Source: SIG710 sp045605745
Lineage (GTDB): Bacteria > Bacillota > Clostridia > Oscillospirales > CAG-272
Assembly: GCA_045605745.1 (NCBI GenBank)
Contig: JAZUQN010000023.1
Coordinates: forward strand, 1 to 7,351
Direction of reading: 5' to 3'
Length of the DNA: 7,351 bases
Shown: positions 1-6,988 of the stretch, one piece after another
Position numbering within the stretch: the stretch's first letter is position 1
Layout: the number at the start of each line of letters is the position of its first letter
The notes under the pieces: model-generated
Told to the model about the DNA's origin: nothing
The model's database searches: none
What the model saw: the letters and a program-made list of their open reading frames with translations, nothing else
Position numbers and translations under genes: made by a program

Positions 1-1
1 T

Positions 2-1654
2 ACAGTCGATGCGGCATTTACCCATGAATGGCTTGATAACATTGCAAAAACTTTAGGTAACAGAAAACCGGATTACCTTGTTGTTCAGCATATGGAGCCT
101 GACCATTCGGCAAATATTATGAGCTTTGTAAAAGCTTACCCCGAAGCCAAAATCGTATCATCTGTAAAGGCTTTTGCTATGATGAAAAACTTCTTTGGTA
201 CTGATTTTGCTGAGAGACAGATTGTTGTCGGTGAGGGCGATGTGCTTTCTCTCGGTAAGCATAATCTGACCTTTGTAGCAGCTCCGATGGTACATTGGCC
301 TGAGGTTATCGTCACATATGATAGCTATGATAAGGTCTTATTTTCTGCGGATGGCTTTGGAAAATTTGGGGCACTTGATAGAAGTGAGCCTTGGGCAGAT
401 GAGGCAAGAAGATATTTTATTGGTATAGTTGGGAAATATGGTGTTCAGGTGCAGGCACTTCTGAAAAAGGCAGCGGGCCTTGATATTGAAATTATCTGTC
501 CCTTGCATGGTCCTGTGCTTAAAGAGAATCTGGGATATTATATAAATCTTTATAACACATGGTCAAGCTATCAGCCGGAGGAAGAGGGCATTGTTATAGC
601 TTATACCTCCGTATACGGCAATACAAAAAAGGCAATTCTCAGGCTGGCAGAAAAGCTTGCTGCAAATGGAGCTCCAAAGGTTATTGTCCATGATCTTGCA
701 AGGTGCGATATAGCGGAGGCGGTTGCAGATGCCTTCAGATATAGTAAGCTGGTTTTGGCGACTACCACATATAATGCGGAGATATTCCCATTTATGCATA
801 GCTTTATCAACCATTTAACCGAGAGAAATTTCAGCAACCGAACTGTTGCTCTCATTGAAAACGGAAGTTGGGCGCCCCTTGCTGCAAAGATTATGCATAC
901 CATGCTTGAAAAATGTAAGAACATTACTTTTGCAGATACGAGTGTAAGAATTCTGTCTGCGCTAAATGAAGAAAGCACCGCTAAGCTTGAAGCTCTTGCA
1001 GAGGAGCTTTGCAGAAGTTATCTTGCTCAGCATTCCTCAACTGCGAACAAAAATGATATGACAGCTCTATTCAATATTGGCTACGGTCTGTATGTTATCA
1101 CATCGAACGACGGCAAAAAGGACAACGGACTTATTGTAAACACTGTAACGCAGGTGACAAACACACCTAATAGAATTGCTGTTACGATAAATAAGGAAAA
1201 TTATTCTCATCACATCATAAAGCAGACAGGCAAGATGAATATAAATTGCCTTTCGACAGAGGCACCATTTGCGGTCTTTGAAAAATTTGGCTTTTTAAGT
1301 GGCAGAAATGTTGATAAATTTGAGGGTTGTGAGCCCCTTCGCTCGGATAACGGACTTGTATTTCTGCCAAGGTATATCAACTCTTTTATGTCGCTAAGCG
1401 TTGAGCAGTATGTGGATCTTGATACTCATGGAATGTTTATTTGTTCTGTGACCGAGGCAAGAGTTATTTCCGAAAAGGAGACGATGACATACACTTATTA
1501 TCTTAACAATGTTAAACCGAAGCCTGATACTGAGGGTAAAAAGGGATATGTTTGTACTATATGTGGATATGTTTATGAGGGAGACACTCTGCCGGAGGAC
1601 TTCATCTGTCCTCTTTGCAAGCATGGGGCGTCGGATTTTGAGCCAATAAAGTGA
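2..1654 (+). CDS. Flavodiiron protein fused to flavin reductase and rubredoxin (5'-truncated by window edge)
   Basis: Cytoplasmic O2 and/or NO reductase of the flavodiiron family. The frame is open from base 2; the ATG at 92 is internal, inside the diiron motif, so the true start lies upstream and about 50 residues are missing judging from the family. Domains in order: a metallo-beta-lactamase-like diiron domain with all expected ligands visible (HMEPDH, codons 89-106; His at 293; Asp at 350; His at 506); a flavodoxin domain (about 584-1018) with the FMN phosphate loop TSVYGNT at 605-625; a flavin reductase-like FMN domain (about 1058-1500); and a C-terminal rubredoxin (about 1540-1651) with CTIC (1553-1564) and CPLC (1607-1618). 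One chain could thus carry electrons from NAD(P)H to the diiron site. Family knowledge gives the reaction; the preference for O2 or NO cannot be read from sequence. It ends with TGA then TAA and is convergent with the next operon. Confidence 0.93.
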   Translation, partial: TVDAAFTHEWLDNIAKTLGNRKPDYLVVQHMEPDHSANIMSFVKAYPEAKIVSSVKAFAMMKNFFGTDFAERQIVVGEGDVLSLGKHNLTFVAAPMVHWPEVIVTYDSYDKVLFSADGFGKFGALDRSEPWADEARRYFIGIVGKYGVQVQALLKKAAGLDIEIICPLHGPVLKENLGYYINLYNTWSSYQPEEEGIVIAYTSVYGNTKKAILRLAEKLAANGAPKVIVHDLARCDIAEAVADAFRYSKLVLATTTYNAEIFPFMHSFINHLTERNFSNRTVALIENGSWAPLAAKIMHTMLEKCKNITFADTSVRILSALNEESTAKLEALAEELCRSYLAQHSSTANKNDMTALFNIGYGLYVITSNDGKKDNGLIVNTVTQVTNTPNRIAVTINKENYSHHIIKQTGKMNINCLSTEAPFAVFEKFGFLSGRNVDKFEGCEPLRSDNGLVFLPRYINSFMSLSVEQYVDLDTHGMFICSVTEARVISEKETMTYTYYLNNVKPKPDTEGKKGYVCTICGYVYEGDTLPEDFICPLCKHGASDFEPIK

Positions 1655-1724
1655 TAAGATTTTTGATTTGCATTTCAAGTGTATAAACAGGAGTTTATGG
1701 GGGAATTGGGGTTTGACAAACAAT

Positions 1725-1780
1725 AGCACACTGCGAAGTTTTTATGGTCAATCGTTTACCACAAACGAAAGCAGTGTGCT
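1725..1780. repeat. Nested inverted repeat in intergenic region
   Basis: AGCACACTGC (1725-1734) and GCAGTGTGCT (1771-1780) are perfect 10-bp complements. Inside them TCGTTT (1752-1757) and AAACGA (1763-1768) form a second perfect 6-bp stem with a 5-nt loop. The outer stem is followed on the plus strand by only three T's before C, so it is at best a weak terminator for the flavodiiron gene; a stronger terminator lies 35 nt further on. Nothing in 1655-1814 looks coding. Confidence 0.6.
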
Positions 1781-1814
1781 TTCATATGTCTCCCCGACAA
1801 ATCAAAATTTACAC

Positions 1815-1864
1815 AAAAAGCAATAAAGAGAAGGGCAATGTTGTCCTTCTCTTTATTGCTTTTT
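1815..1864. terminator. Long perfect bidirectional terminator between convergent genes
   Basis: A 20-bp perfect stem (1815-1834 with 1845-1864) can be extended through GGGCAA/TTGTCC towards a 2-nt loop. The stem has A5 at its left foot and T6 at its right foot, so either strand yields a hairpin followed by a U-tract. It would end the flavodiiron transcript (plus) and the activase/dehydratase operon (minus). Its right arm ends one base before the stop codon of the minus-strand gene. Confidence 0.9.
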
Positions 1865-3166
1865 TCAATGTGTCAAGCTGTATTCATCCGTAGCTGTATT
1901 CTCACTGCTTTGGCAGATTTTCAAATTATCTTTTGCATTTGAGAGCATCAGCCTGAGCCTGTTTTCTTGATTTGCTTTGGTTGCTCCGGCATCATAGTCA
2001 ATTGCAACGATATTAACATCAGGATTAAGTTCCTTGATTTTTCTCATCATACCCTTGCCGCATATATGGTTTGGAAGACAGCCAAATGGCTGAGTGCAAA
2101 CTATGTTTTTAACCCCTTCCTCTGCGAGCTCAAGCATTTCAGCGGTCAATAGCCATCCTTCTCCCATCTTCGTTCCGGTGCTTATGTAACCCTTGGAAAG
2201 TGTAACGGTGTGCTCAAATGGGGTCATAGGCACAAAGCTACCCTCTTTATTTATCAAATCTATGATGTCCTGTTTTTTTCTGCAAACAAAATTGTAGGCT
2301 ATCTCATAGATTTTGTGGGTAAAGCGATTTCTTCCGTAAAGACGGTAATCCTCCATGCTGTTGAAAAGAACATAGAGACAAAAATCTATAAGCCCCGGTA
2401 CCGTAACCTCTGCTCCCTCATCTATAAGAAAGCGCTCCAGATTATTATTTCCAAGTGGGGAATATTTGACGAAGATCTCTCCCACAACCCCCACTTTAAC
2501 CTTTTCACTTACCTGCTTTGGAATTTTTGCATACTCGGCTATAATGCTTTCATAATCAGCTTTGATCTTGTCATAGCTGATTTTTTTGCCCTTGCCGATA
2601 TCCTTTGAAATTTGGTCTGTAAGGCGTGCAGTTAAAGCATCGGTGTCGCCCTTGCTTGTTTCATAGGGCTTGCACTGATTTGCAAGCGACATCATAAGAT
2701 CTCCGTAAAGCACGGCATACATCATTGCGTGCCAGTGCCGCAGGGTCAGCTTGAAGCCTGAGTGCTTTTCGATGCCAAACGGACTAAAGGAGATAACCGG
2801 AACATAACCGTAGCCTGCTCTTTCAAGGGCCTTTCTAAGCAGAGGGATATAGTTTGATGCGCGGCAACCTCCGCCGGTTTGAAACAGGACAAGTGCTACC
2901 TTATGGGGATCATATTTACCGGTGGACAGCGCATCAATGAACTGTCCTATCACAAGAACAGCGGGATAACAGGTGTCGTTATGCACATATTTAAGACCTG
3001 TTTCTGCAATTTGTGGCCCTTCGCTTAAAAGAAGCTCAACATCATATCCAAAGGTACGAAGAACGCTGCATATCAGTTCAAAATGTACCGGAAGCATATT
3101 AGGCACAAGTATTTTGTAATCCTTTTTCATTTTGGCAGTAAACTCTATATACTGTTGTTCAGCCAT
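1865..3166 (-). CDS. 2-hydroxyacyl-CoA dehydratase (HgdB/BcrC-like) family protein, separate C-terminal partner of the activase
   Basis: A 433-residue protein resembling the HGD-D/HgdB domain that forms the C-terminal third of large activase-dehydratase proteins. In known relatives this fold binds an Fe-S cluster (single or double cubane) that receives electrons from an ATP-driven activase. Visible landmarks: NDTCYP (Cys66), QTGGGCRASNY (Cys101), CTQPFGCLPNHICGKG (Cys357, 363, 369) and IDYDAGATKANQENR (389-403). These cysteines are the candidate cluster ligands. The start ATG at 3166 is supported by TAAGGAG 7 nt upstream; an internal Met13 lacks such a site. It begins 4 nt after the stop of the larger gene, so the two are surely co-transcribed. 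No CoA-transferase, acyl-CoA dehydrogenase or second dehydratase subunit is nearby, so the substrate is unknown and it may not be an acyl-CoA. Tail residues 415-433 look unconserved. Confidence 0.85.
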   Translation of the reverse strand: MAEQQYIEFTAKMKKDYKILVPNMLPVHFELICSVLRTFGYDVELLLSEGPQIAETGLKYVHNDTCYPAVLVIGQFIDALSTGKYDPHKVALVLFQTGGGCRASNYIPLLRKALERAGYGYVPVISFSPFGIEKHSGFKLTLRHWHAMMYAVLYGDLMMSLANQCKPYETSKGDTDALTARLTDQISKDIGKGKKISYDKIKADYESIIAEYAKIPKQVSEKVKVGVVGEIFVKYSPLGNNNLERFLIDEGAEVTVPGLIDFCLYVLFNSMEDYRLYGRNRFTHKIYEIAYNFVCRKKQDIIDLINKEGSFVPMTPFEHTVTLSKGYISTGTKMGEGWLLTAEMLELAEEGVKNIVCTQPFGCLPNHICGKGMMRKIKELNPDVNIVAIDYDAGATKANQENRLRLMLSNAKDNLKICQSSENTATDEYSLTH

Positions 3167-3170
3167 TCTG

Positions 3171-6140
3171 TCACTCCTTATCGTGATGATTTTTTAAATT
3201 GCTTTTGCGTTCTTTATCCTCAAGCGAGCCGATGAGACTGCGCAGTCTTATCTTAACTGCTCCAAGGTTTGTTATCTCGTCGATTTTTATTTGAGTGTAG
3301 AATCTGCCCTTGCTTTCAAGGATCGCACGGACTTCATCCGTAGTTATGGCGTCAACTCCACAGCCAAATGAAACAAGCTGAACAAGCTCAATGTTATCGT
3401 GCATAGACGCAAGCTTTGCCGCCTTATAAAGCCTTGAATGAAATGTCCATTGATTAAGTACACTTGTTTTTTGTGGAGACACAAGATGACAAACGCTATC
3501 CTCGCTTACAACAACAAAGCCAAGAGAAGAAGCAAGCTTGTCTATCCCGTGCCCGATCTCAGGATCTATATGATACGGTCTGCCTGCCAGTATCATAACT
3601 CTTTTACCGTTCTTTTTAGCGAAGTCAAGGGCTTTTTCGCCCTCTGAATGCAGCATATTGACATAATTTCGGTATTCATCAAATCCGCATTTCACAGCAT
3701 TTTTAAGCTCTTTTTTCGTCACATCGATTCCATGCTCCGCTAAAGCCGGGAGCAGGGTGCGCACAAGAGCGCTTTGGCTGTTTATATTAAGATAGGGATA
3801 GATGAAGTCAACGGTTTTTAGACTGTCCATGTTGCCATTTAAAAGCTCTGCATAATAGGCTACAACCGGACAGTTATAATGATTTGAGCCGGATTTTTCA
3901 TCGATGTTATAGGTAAGGGAAGGGTAGAATATCCTCTCTGCTCCTTTTTCGATCAGCTCTTCTATATGTCCGTGCATTATCTTTGCAGGATAGCAGGCGG
4001 TGTCTGAGGGGATAGAAAATTGTCCCTTTTCATAGGTCTGGCGAGTTGAAAGGTTTGAGAAAACCGTTTCAAAGCCAAGGCTTGTGAAAATACCGTTCCA
4101 AAGCGGGGCAAGCTCAAACATTCCAAGAGCAAGAGGCAGACCTATTTTTCCGCGTTCTCCTTCTTTTCCGCAAAGAGAAGAAAAATAATCTCTCTTTATC
4201 GCATAAATATTAGGCATTTCTTCAACATTTTCTATGCCAAGTGCTTTTTGACATTGGTTGCCGGAAATATAGCGTTTTCCGTCTCCAAAGCTGTTGACGG
4301 TTAGATGGCAGCCGTTAGCACAGCCTCGACAAATAGCAGTCTTTGCGGTGTGCTTAAAGCTCTTCAGCTCATCCAATGTCAACAGGTCTGAATTTTGAAG
4401 CTCCATATCCATGGCGTAAAGTGCCGCACCGTAAGCGCCCATAAGTCCTGCAATGGATGGGCGAATGACATTAGCACCCAGCTCATTTTCAAAGGCTCTG
4501 AGAACTGCATCGTTATGGAAGGTTCCGCCCTGAACCACTATATTTTTTCCAAGCTCATTCGGCGATGAAGCTCGGATGACCTTATATATCGCATTTTTTA
4601 CAACACTTATGGATAATCCTGCTGAAATATCTTCAACGGTTGCTCCCTCTTTTTGCGATTGCTTAACAGAGGAGTTCATAAACACCGTGCATCTTGAACC
4701 AAGATTTACCGGAGATTTGCCTTTGAGCCCTTTTTCGGCAAAATCCGATATTGAATACCCCATGGATTTTGCAAAAGTTTCAATGAATGAGCCGCAGCCC
4801 GATGAGCAGGCCTCATTCAGCATTATAGAGTCTATTGCGCCGCCTCTTATTCTGAAGCATTTAATGTCCTGACCGCCTATATCGAGTATAAAATCCACAT
4901 TCGGGCGAAAAAACTTTGCTGCGGTGTAGTGGGCGATTGTCTCCACAACACCAAAATCAATATGAAAGGCGTTTTTCACAAGGTCCTCACCATAGCCTGT
5001 TGCGGTGCTTCCGCATATAGTTACTCGATCTGCGCACCTTTTTCGTATCTCCATAAGCTGTTCTCTGACAACCTTGACGGGATCTCCACCGTTTGGACTG
5101 TAGTATGTATAAAGCAGATCCTTATCCTCTGAGATAAGAACCAGCTTGGTTGTTGTGCTGCCGCAATCAATGCCAAGCCAAGCTCTTCCTCTGTATGTAT
5201 CAAGATCTCTCTCGTTTACGGTGGCTTTCGCATGGCGTTCGATAAATTCTTTATAGTTGTCTTGGGTTTTGAATAACGGAGGAAGGCGATCACTCCCACT
5301 TCCGACCTTTGCTTTCATAAGCTCGCCAAGGAGAAAATCATAGGTTATTTCGTTTGTAGACTGAGAGTACAAAGCTGCACCCAGCGCTACCGCAAAGCGT
5401 CCATATTCCGGAAAAATTGCGTGCTTTTCATCAAGTCCGAGAGTTTCTCTGAATCTGAGACGAAGACCCTTGCAGTAGTAAAGCGGCCCACCGAGAAACA
5501 GCACCTTTCCGCCTATGGTTCTGCCTTGCGCAAGCCCTGTTATCGTTTGGTTTACAACAGCTTGATATATGCTTGCAGCAACATCGCTTTTAAGAGCACC
5601 CTGATTTAAAAGAGGCTGGACATCGGTTTTGGCAAATACACCGCATCGAGAGGCGATGGGATATATTCTGCTTGCATTAAGGCTTTCTCTATCCATTTCA
5701 TCAACGCTCATGTTTAGCAGAACCGCCATTTGATCAATGAATGCACCTGTTCCGCCGGCGCAGGAGCCATTCATACGCTCGTCAATTCCGCCGTCGAAAA
5801 AAATGACCTTAGCATCCTCACCGCCAAGCTCTATCACTGCGCTTGTGTCGGGGGCCAAGCTACGTACAGCCTCACCTGTTGCATAAACCTCCTGAACAAA
5901 TGGTAGCGCAGTTGCTTCTGCAACGCCCATGCCTGCTGAGCCGGAAATCGACACTGTGAAGGGGGATTCCTCCAGCAGATCTTTGATATCACTTACCATT
6001 TGTATGGTCTTTTCGCGTACTTGAGAAAAGTGACGCTCGTATCGTTCATATAAAATTTTATCATTTTCGGCAAGAACCAGCTTAGTTGTGGTTGAGCCGA
6101 TGTCGATGCCAAGCGCTCTTTTCTTGATGTTTATATTCAT
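3171..6140 (-). CDS. Tandem BadF/HgdC-type ATPase (acyl-CoA dehydratase activase) with DUF2229-type domain
   Basis: A 989-residue protein with two ASKHA-fold activase domains. Domain 1 (about 8-265) has GIDIGSTTTK (11-20), LGGEDAK, Cys127 in NGSCAGGTG and Cys166 in ASRCGVF. Domain 2 (about 320-580) has GIDCGSTTTK (323-332), IGGQDIK, Cys445 in NEACSSGCG and Cys484 in GSRCTVF. In homodimeric HgdC-type activases two such cysteines per subunit bind one [4Fe-4S] cluster. Both pairs here are 39 residues apart, so the two domains can form an internal pseudo-dimer. A four-cysteine segment follows (Cys604, 607, 611, 630), then a DUF2229-type region with PSDTACYPAK (711-720) and a C-terminal part with AGRPYHIDPEIGHG (852-865) and SFGCGVDAITTDE (924-936). 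The expected role is ATP-driven low-potential electron transfer to the co-transcribed HgdB-like partner. AGGAGA 7 nt upstream supports the start. I see no convincing promoter in the roughly 60 nt between the secG terminator and the start. The natural substrate is unknown. Confidence 0.88.
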   Translation of the reverse strand: MNINIKKRALGIDIGSTTTKLVLAENDKILYERYERHFSQVREKTIQMVSDIKDLLEESPFTVSISGSAGMGVAEATALPFVQEVYATGEAVRSLAPDTSAVIELGGEDAKVIFFDGGIDERMNGSCAGGTGAFIDQMAVLLNMSVDEMDRESLNASRIYPIASRCGVFAKTDVQPLLNQGALKSDVAASIYQAVVNQTITGLAQGRTIGGKVLFLGGPLYYCKGLRLRFRETLGLDEKHAIFPEYGRFAVALGAALYSQSTNEITYDFLLGELMKAKVGSGSDRLPPLFKTQDNYKEFIERHAKATVNERDLDTYRGRAWLGIDCGSTTTKLVLISEDKDLLYTYYSPNGGDPVKVVREQLMEIRKRCADRVTICGSTATGYGEDLVKNAFHIDFGVVETIAHYTAAKFFRPNVDFILDIGGQDIKCFRIRGGAIDSIMLNEACSSGCGSFIETFAKSMGYSISDFAEKGLKGKSPVNLGSRCTVFMNSSVKQSQKEGATVEDISAGLSISVVKNAIYKVIRASSPNELGKNIVVQGGTFHNDAVLRAFENELGANVIRPSIAGLMGAYGAALYAMDMELQNSDLLTLDELKSFKHTAKTAICRGCANGCHLTVNSFGDGKRYISGNQCQKALGIENVEEMPNIYAIKRDYFSSLCGKEGERGKIGLPLALGMFELAPLWNGIFTSLGFETVFSNLSTRQTYEKGQFSIPSDTACYPAKIMHGHIEELIEKGAERIFYPSLTYNIDEKSGSNHYNCPVVAYYAELLNGNMDSLKTVDFIYPYLNINSQSALVRTLLPALAEHGIDVTKKELKNAVKCGFDEYRNYVNMLHSEGEKALDFAKKNGKRVMILAGRPYHIDPEIGHGIDKLASSLGFVVVSEDSVCHLVSPQKTSVLNQWTFHSRLYKAAKLASMHDNIELVQLVSFGCGVDAITTDEVRAILESKGRFYTQIKIDEITNLGAVKIRLRSLIGSLEDKERKSNLKNHHDKE
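3174..3180 (-). promoter_or_regulatory. Ribosome binding site of the dehydratase-like gene
   Basis: On the minus strand TAAGGAG lies inside the last codons of the upstream 989-residue gene and sits 7 nt before the ATG at 3166. It fixes the start and argues that the downstream protein is translated on its own rather than only through frameshifting. Confidence 0.8.
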
Positions 6141-6147
6141 TTAAATT

Positions 6148-6153
6148 TCTCCT
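6148..6153 (-). promoter_or_regulatory. Ribosome binding site of the tandem activase gene
   Basis: On the minus strand AGGAGA lies 7 nt before the ATG at 6140, which supports that start. A clear -35/-10 pair could not be found upstream; the region 6155-6215 is a T-rich run on this strand. Confidence 0.7.
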
Positions 6154-6211
6154 GATTAAAGTTGTGGCTTTTATCATTTAGAAAAAAGTCATATTTTGGC
6201 GATAAAAAAAT

Positions 6212-6254
6212 AAAAACAAAAAAGCATTTCTGCCACTAATGCAGAAATGCTTTT
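6212..6254 (-). terminator. secG transcript terminator
   Basis: GCATTTCTGC (6224-6233) and GCAGAAATGC (6241-6250) form a perfect 10-bp stem with a 7-nt loop, extended by A-T pairs on the outside. On the minus strand it is followed by TTTTTTG and then TTTTTA, a strong U-tract. It separates secG from the activase operon. The four T's on the plus side make it weakly bidirectional. Confidence 0.85.
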
Positions 6255-6364
6255 CAGTGTCCGCGTAAAAACGGAGAATCAAAGAGACTTGCAATCTGCC
6301 AATCTCTGCCATACTCTTGTGATTGACCGATTTGCTTTCTTAGATGCAATAACTGCAAATGCCT

Positions 6365-6598
6365 TTAGCCAACGAAAACAAACATTGCGATAACGCCCAA
6401 AACAAACACTATAGCCACGATAGTTGTGACAAGAGAAAGAGTTTTGTCCATCTGATTTGCCTTTGTTTTGCCGAAGAAGGTTTCAGCACCGCCTGCTATT
6501 GTGCCGGAAAGGCGTTTGTCCTTACCGGACTGCATAAGTACAGCAACGATCAAAAATACTGCCATAACAAGAAGCACGATACCAAAAATAAGTTCCAT
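6365..6598 (-). CDS. secG: SecG, preprotein translocase subunit
   Basis: A 77-residue membrane protein of the SecYEG channel, the small subunit that assists SecA-driven export. Two hydrophobic segments (about residues 2-22 and 53-76) flank a cytoplasmic loop carrying the family signature SGTIAGGAETFFGKTKAN, including the conserved LSG-x-I-x-GG-x-x-x-x-F-G core. I chose the ATG at 6598 because GGAGGA at 6606-6611 is correctly placed before it. The in-frame TTG at 6613 overlaps that ribosome binding site and is not a credible start. The length is normal. The gene stands alone, with its own promoter (6684-6712) and terminator (6212-6254). In many Firmicutes secG precedes rnr and smpB; those genes are not here. 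The 110 nt between its stop and the terminator hold no convincing gene. Confidence 0.93.
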   Translation of the reverse strand: MELIFGIVLLVMAVFLIVAVLMQSGKDKRLSGTIAGGAETFFGKTKANQMDKTLSLVTTIVAIVFVLGVIAMFVFVG

Positions 6599-6605
6599 TT
6601 TATAT

Positions 6606-6611
6606 TCCTCC
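6606..6611 (-). promoter_or_regulatory. secG ribosome binding site (decides start)
   Basis: On the minus strand GGAGGA lies 7 nt before the ATG at 6598. Because the alternative TTG at 6611-6613 overlaps this motif, translation must begin at the ATG. Confidence 0.85.
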
Positions 6612-6683
6612 AAAATCTAAAAAAACGTTTTATTTTCCTTATTTATAGACGTAAACAAGATGTGCGAACACAAATTCTTATAA

Positions 6684-6712
6684 ATTATACCATATCAAAC
6701 TAAAAATTGCAA
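6684..6712 (-). promoter_or_regulatory. Sigma-A type promoter of secG
   Basis: On the minus strand TTGCAA (6712-6707), a 17-nt spacer and a perfect TATAAT (6689-6684) are present; the spacer ends in TATGG. Initiation is expected near 6677, leaving a leader of about 79 nt. Near its 5' end the leader has a TGTG-TTCG-CACA mini-hairpin (6672-6661) with a UUCG loop, a type known for stability. Confidence 0.85.
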
Positions 6713-6791
6713 TAGCAAAATCAAAAAAATTTACAAATTGATTATTTTTTCTTTTCTAAAAACATTTTTTGCAATAAAATTAAATTATCTC

Positions 6792-6820
6792 TTGACAAAA
6801 CTATGTTTATGTGTTAAAAT
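6792..6820 (+). promoter_or_regulatory. Sigma-A type promoter reading toward the tRNA-Ser region
   Basis: A perfect TTGACA (6792-6797), a 17-nt spacer and TAAAAT (6815-6820) are present. Initiation is expected near 6827. It is divergent from the secG promoter within an AT-rich stretch. It is the only clear plus-strand promoter before the tRNA gene, 280 nt upstream of it. Confidence 0.85.
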
Positions 6821-6835
6821 ATCAAAGGCTTTCAA

Positions 6836-6905
6836 GTGGGGCAGTGAGCGAATTTTTCCTTTTTCTGTCCACGGTAAACTTTCTTGATAAGTGAGAGAAT
6901 TTACC
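6836..6905 (+). other. Structured leader: two adjacent hairpins
   Basis: Hairpin 1: GTGG (6836-6839) and CAG (6842-6844) pair with CTG (6865-6867) and CCAC (6869-6872) across small bulges. Hairpin 2 follows directly: GGTAAA (6873-6878) pairs with TTTACC (6900-6905), and the stem continues past one C-A mismatch through six more pairs, two of them G-U, to a 7-nt loop. They lie just downstream of a strong promoter. I do not recognise a known RNA family; no T-box consensus was found. Function unknown. Confidence 0.45.
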
Positions 6906-6917
6906 ATGATAGCATAC

Positions 6918-6988
6918 GGAGGGATATCGAAGCGGTCATAACGAGGCGGTCTTGAAAACCCGCGCGCAGAAGTTCCTTTTGTTCCCTC
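6918..6988 (+). pseudogene. tRNA-Ser(UGA) 5'-half copy with degenerate cloverleaf-like remainder
   Basis: Bases 6918-6960 match the 5' half of the intact tRNA-Ser (7100-7142) at 41 of 43 positions; the differences are A6924 and C6933. The match covers the 5' acceptor strand, D-arm, anticodon stem 5' strand and the loop with UGA, and stops abruptly on the 3' side of the anticodon arm. About 10 nt of upstream flank (6908-6917) is also similar. The following bases are not tRNA-Ser but can still fold: TCCCTC (6983-6988) pairs with GAGGGA (6919-6924), CAGAAG (6967-6972) pairs with CTTTTG (6976-6981), and CCGC (6960-6963) pairs with GCGG (6946-6949). There is no T-loop consensus, no Ser long arm and no CCA, so it is not a working tRNA. 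It could be a duplication or integration remnant, or part of a small RNA. Confidence 0.75.

Noticed and set aside
563..978. Minus-strand reading frames opposite the flavodiiron gene
   Set aside because: They overlap fully conserved flavodoxin coding sequence, have no ribosome binding site context and show no family features.
1967..2608. Plus-strand reading frames opposite the HgdB-like gene
   Set aside because: They are shadows of a conserved gene on the other strand; the Cys-rich and aromatic-rich content reflects antisense codons.
3190..3200. TTTAAAA slippery heptamer near the end of the 989-residue gene
   Set aside because: A -1 slip here meets TAA within five codons; the downstream gene is in the +1 frame, so this heptamer cannot produce the fusion.
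6155..6220. Promoter for the activase operon
   Set aside because: Several AT-rich hexamers exist on the minus strand but none forms a -35/-10 pair with acceptable spacing, so none is reported.
6254..6358. 34-codon minus-strand frame after secG with possible TTG start, ending just before the terminator
   Set aside because: The only purine-rich motif, AAAGG, is 3 nt from the first TTG and 12 nt from the next; there is no recognisable protein.
6599..6613. TTG start giving SecG five extra N-terminal residues
   Set aside because: The TTG overlaps the GGAGGA ribosome binding site of the ATG at 6598, and the shorter form matches the family.
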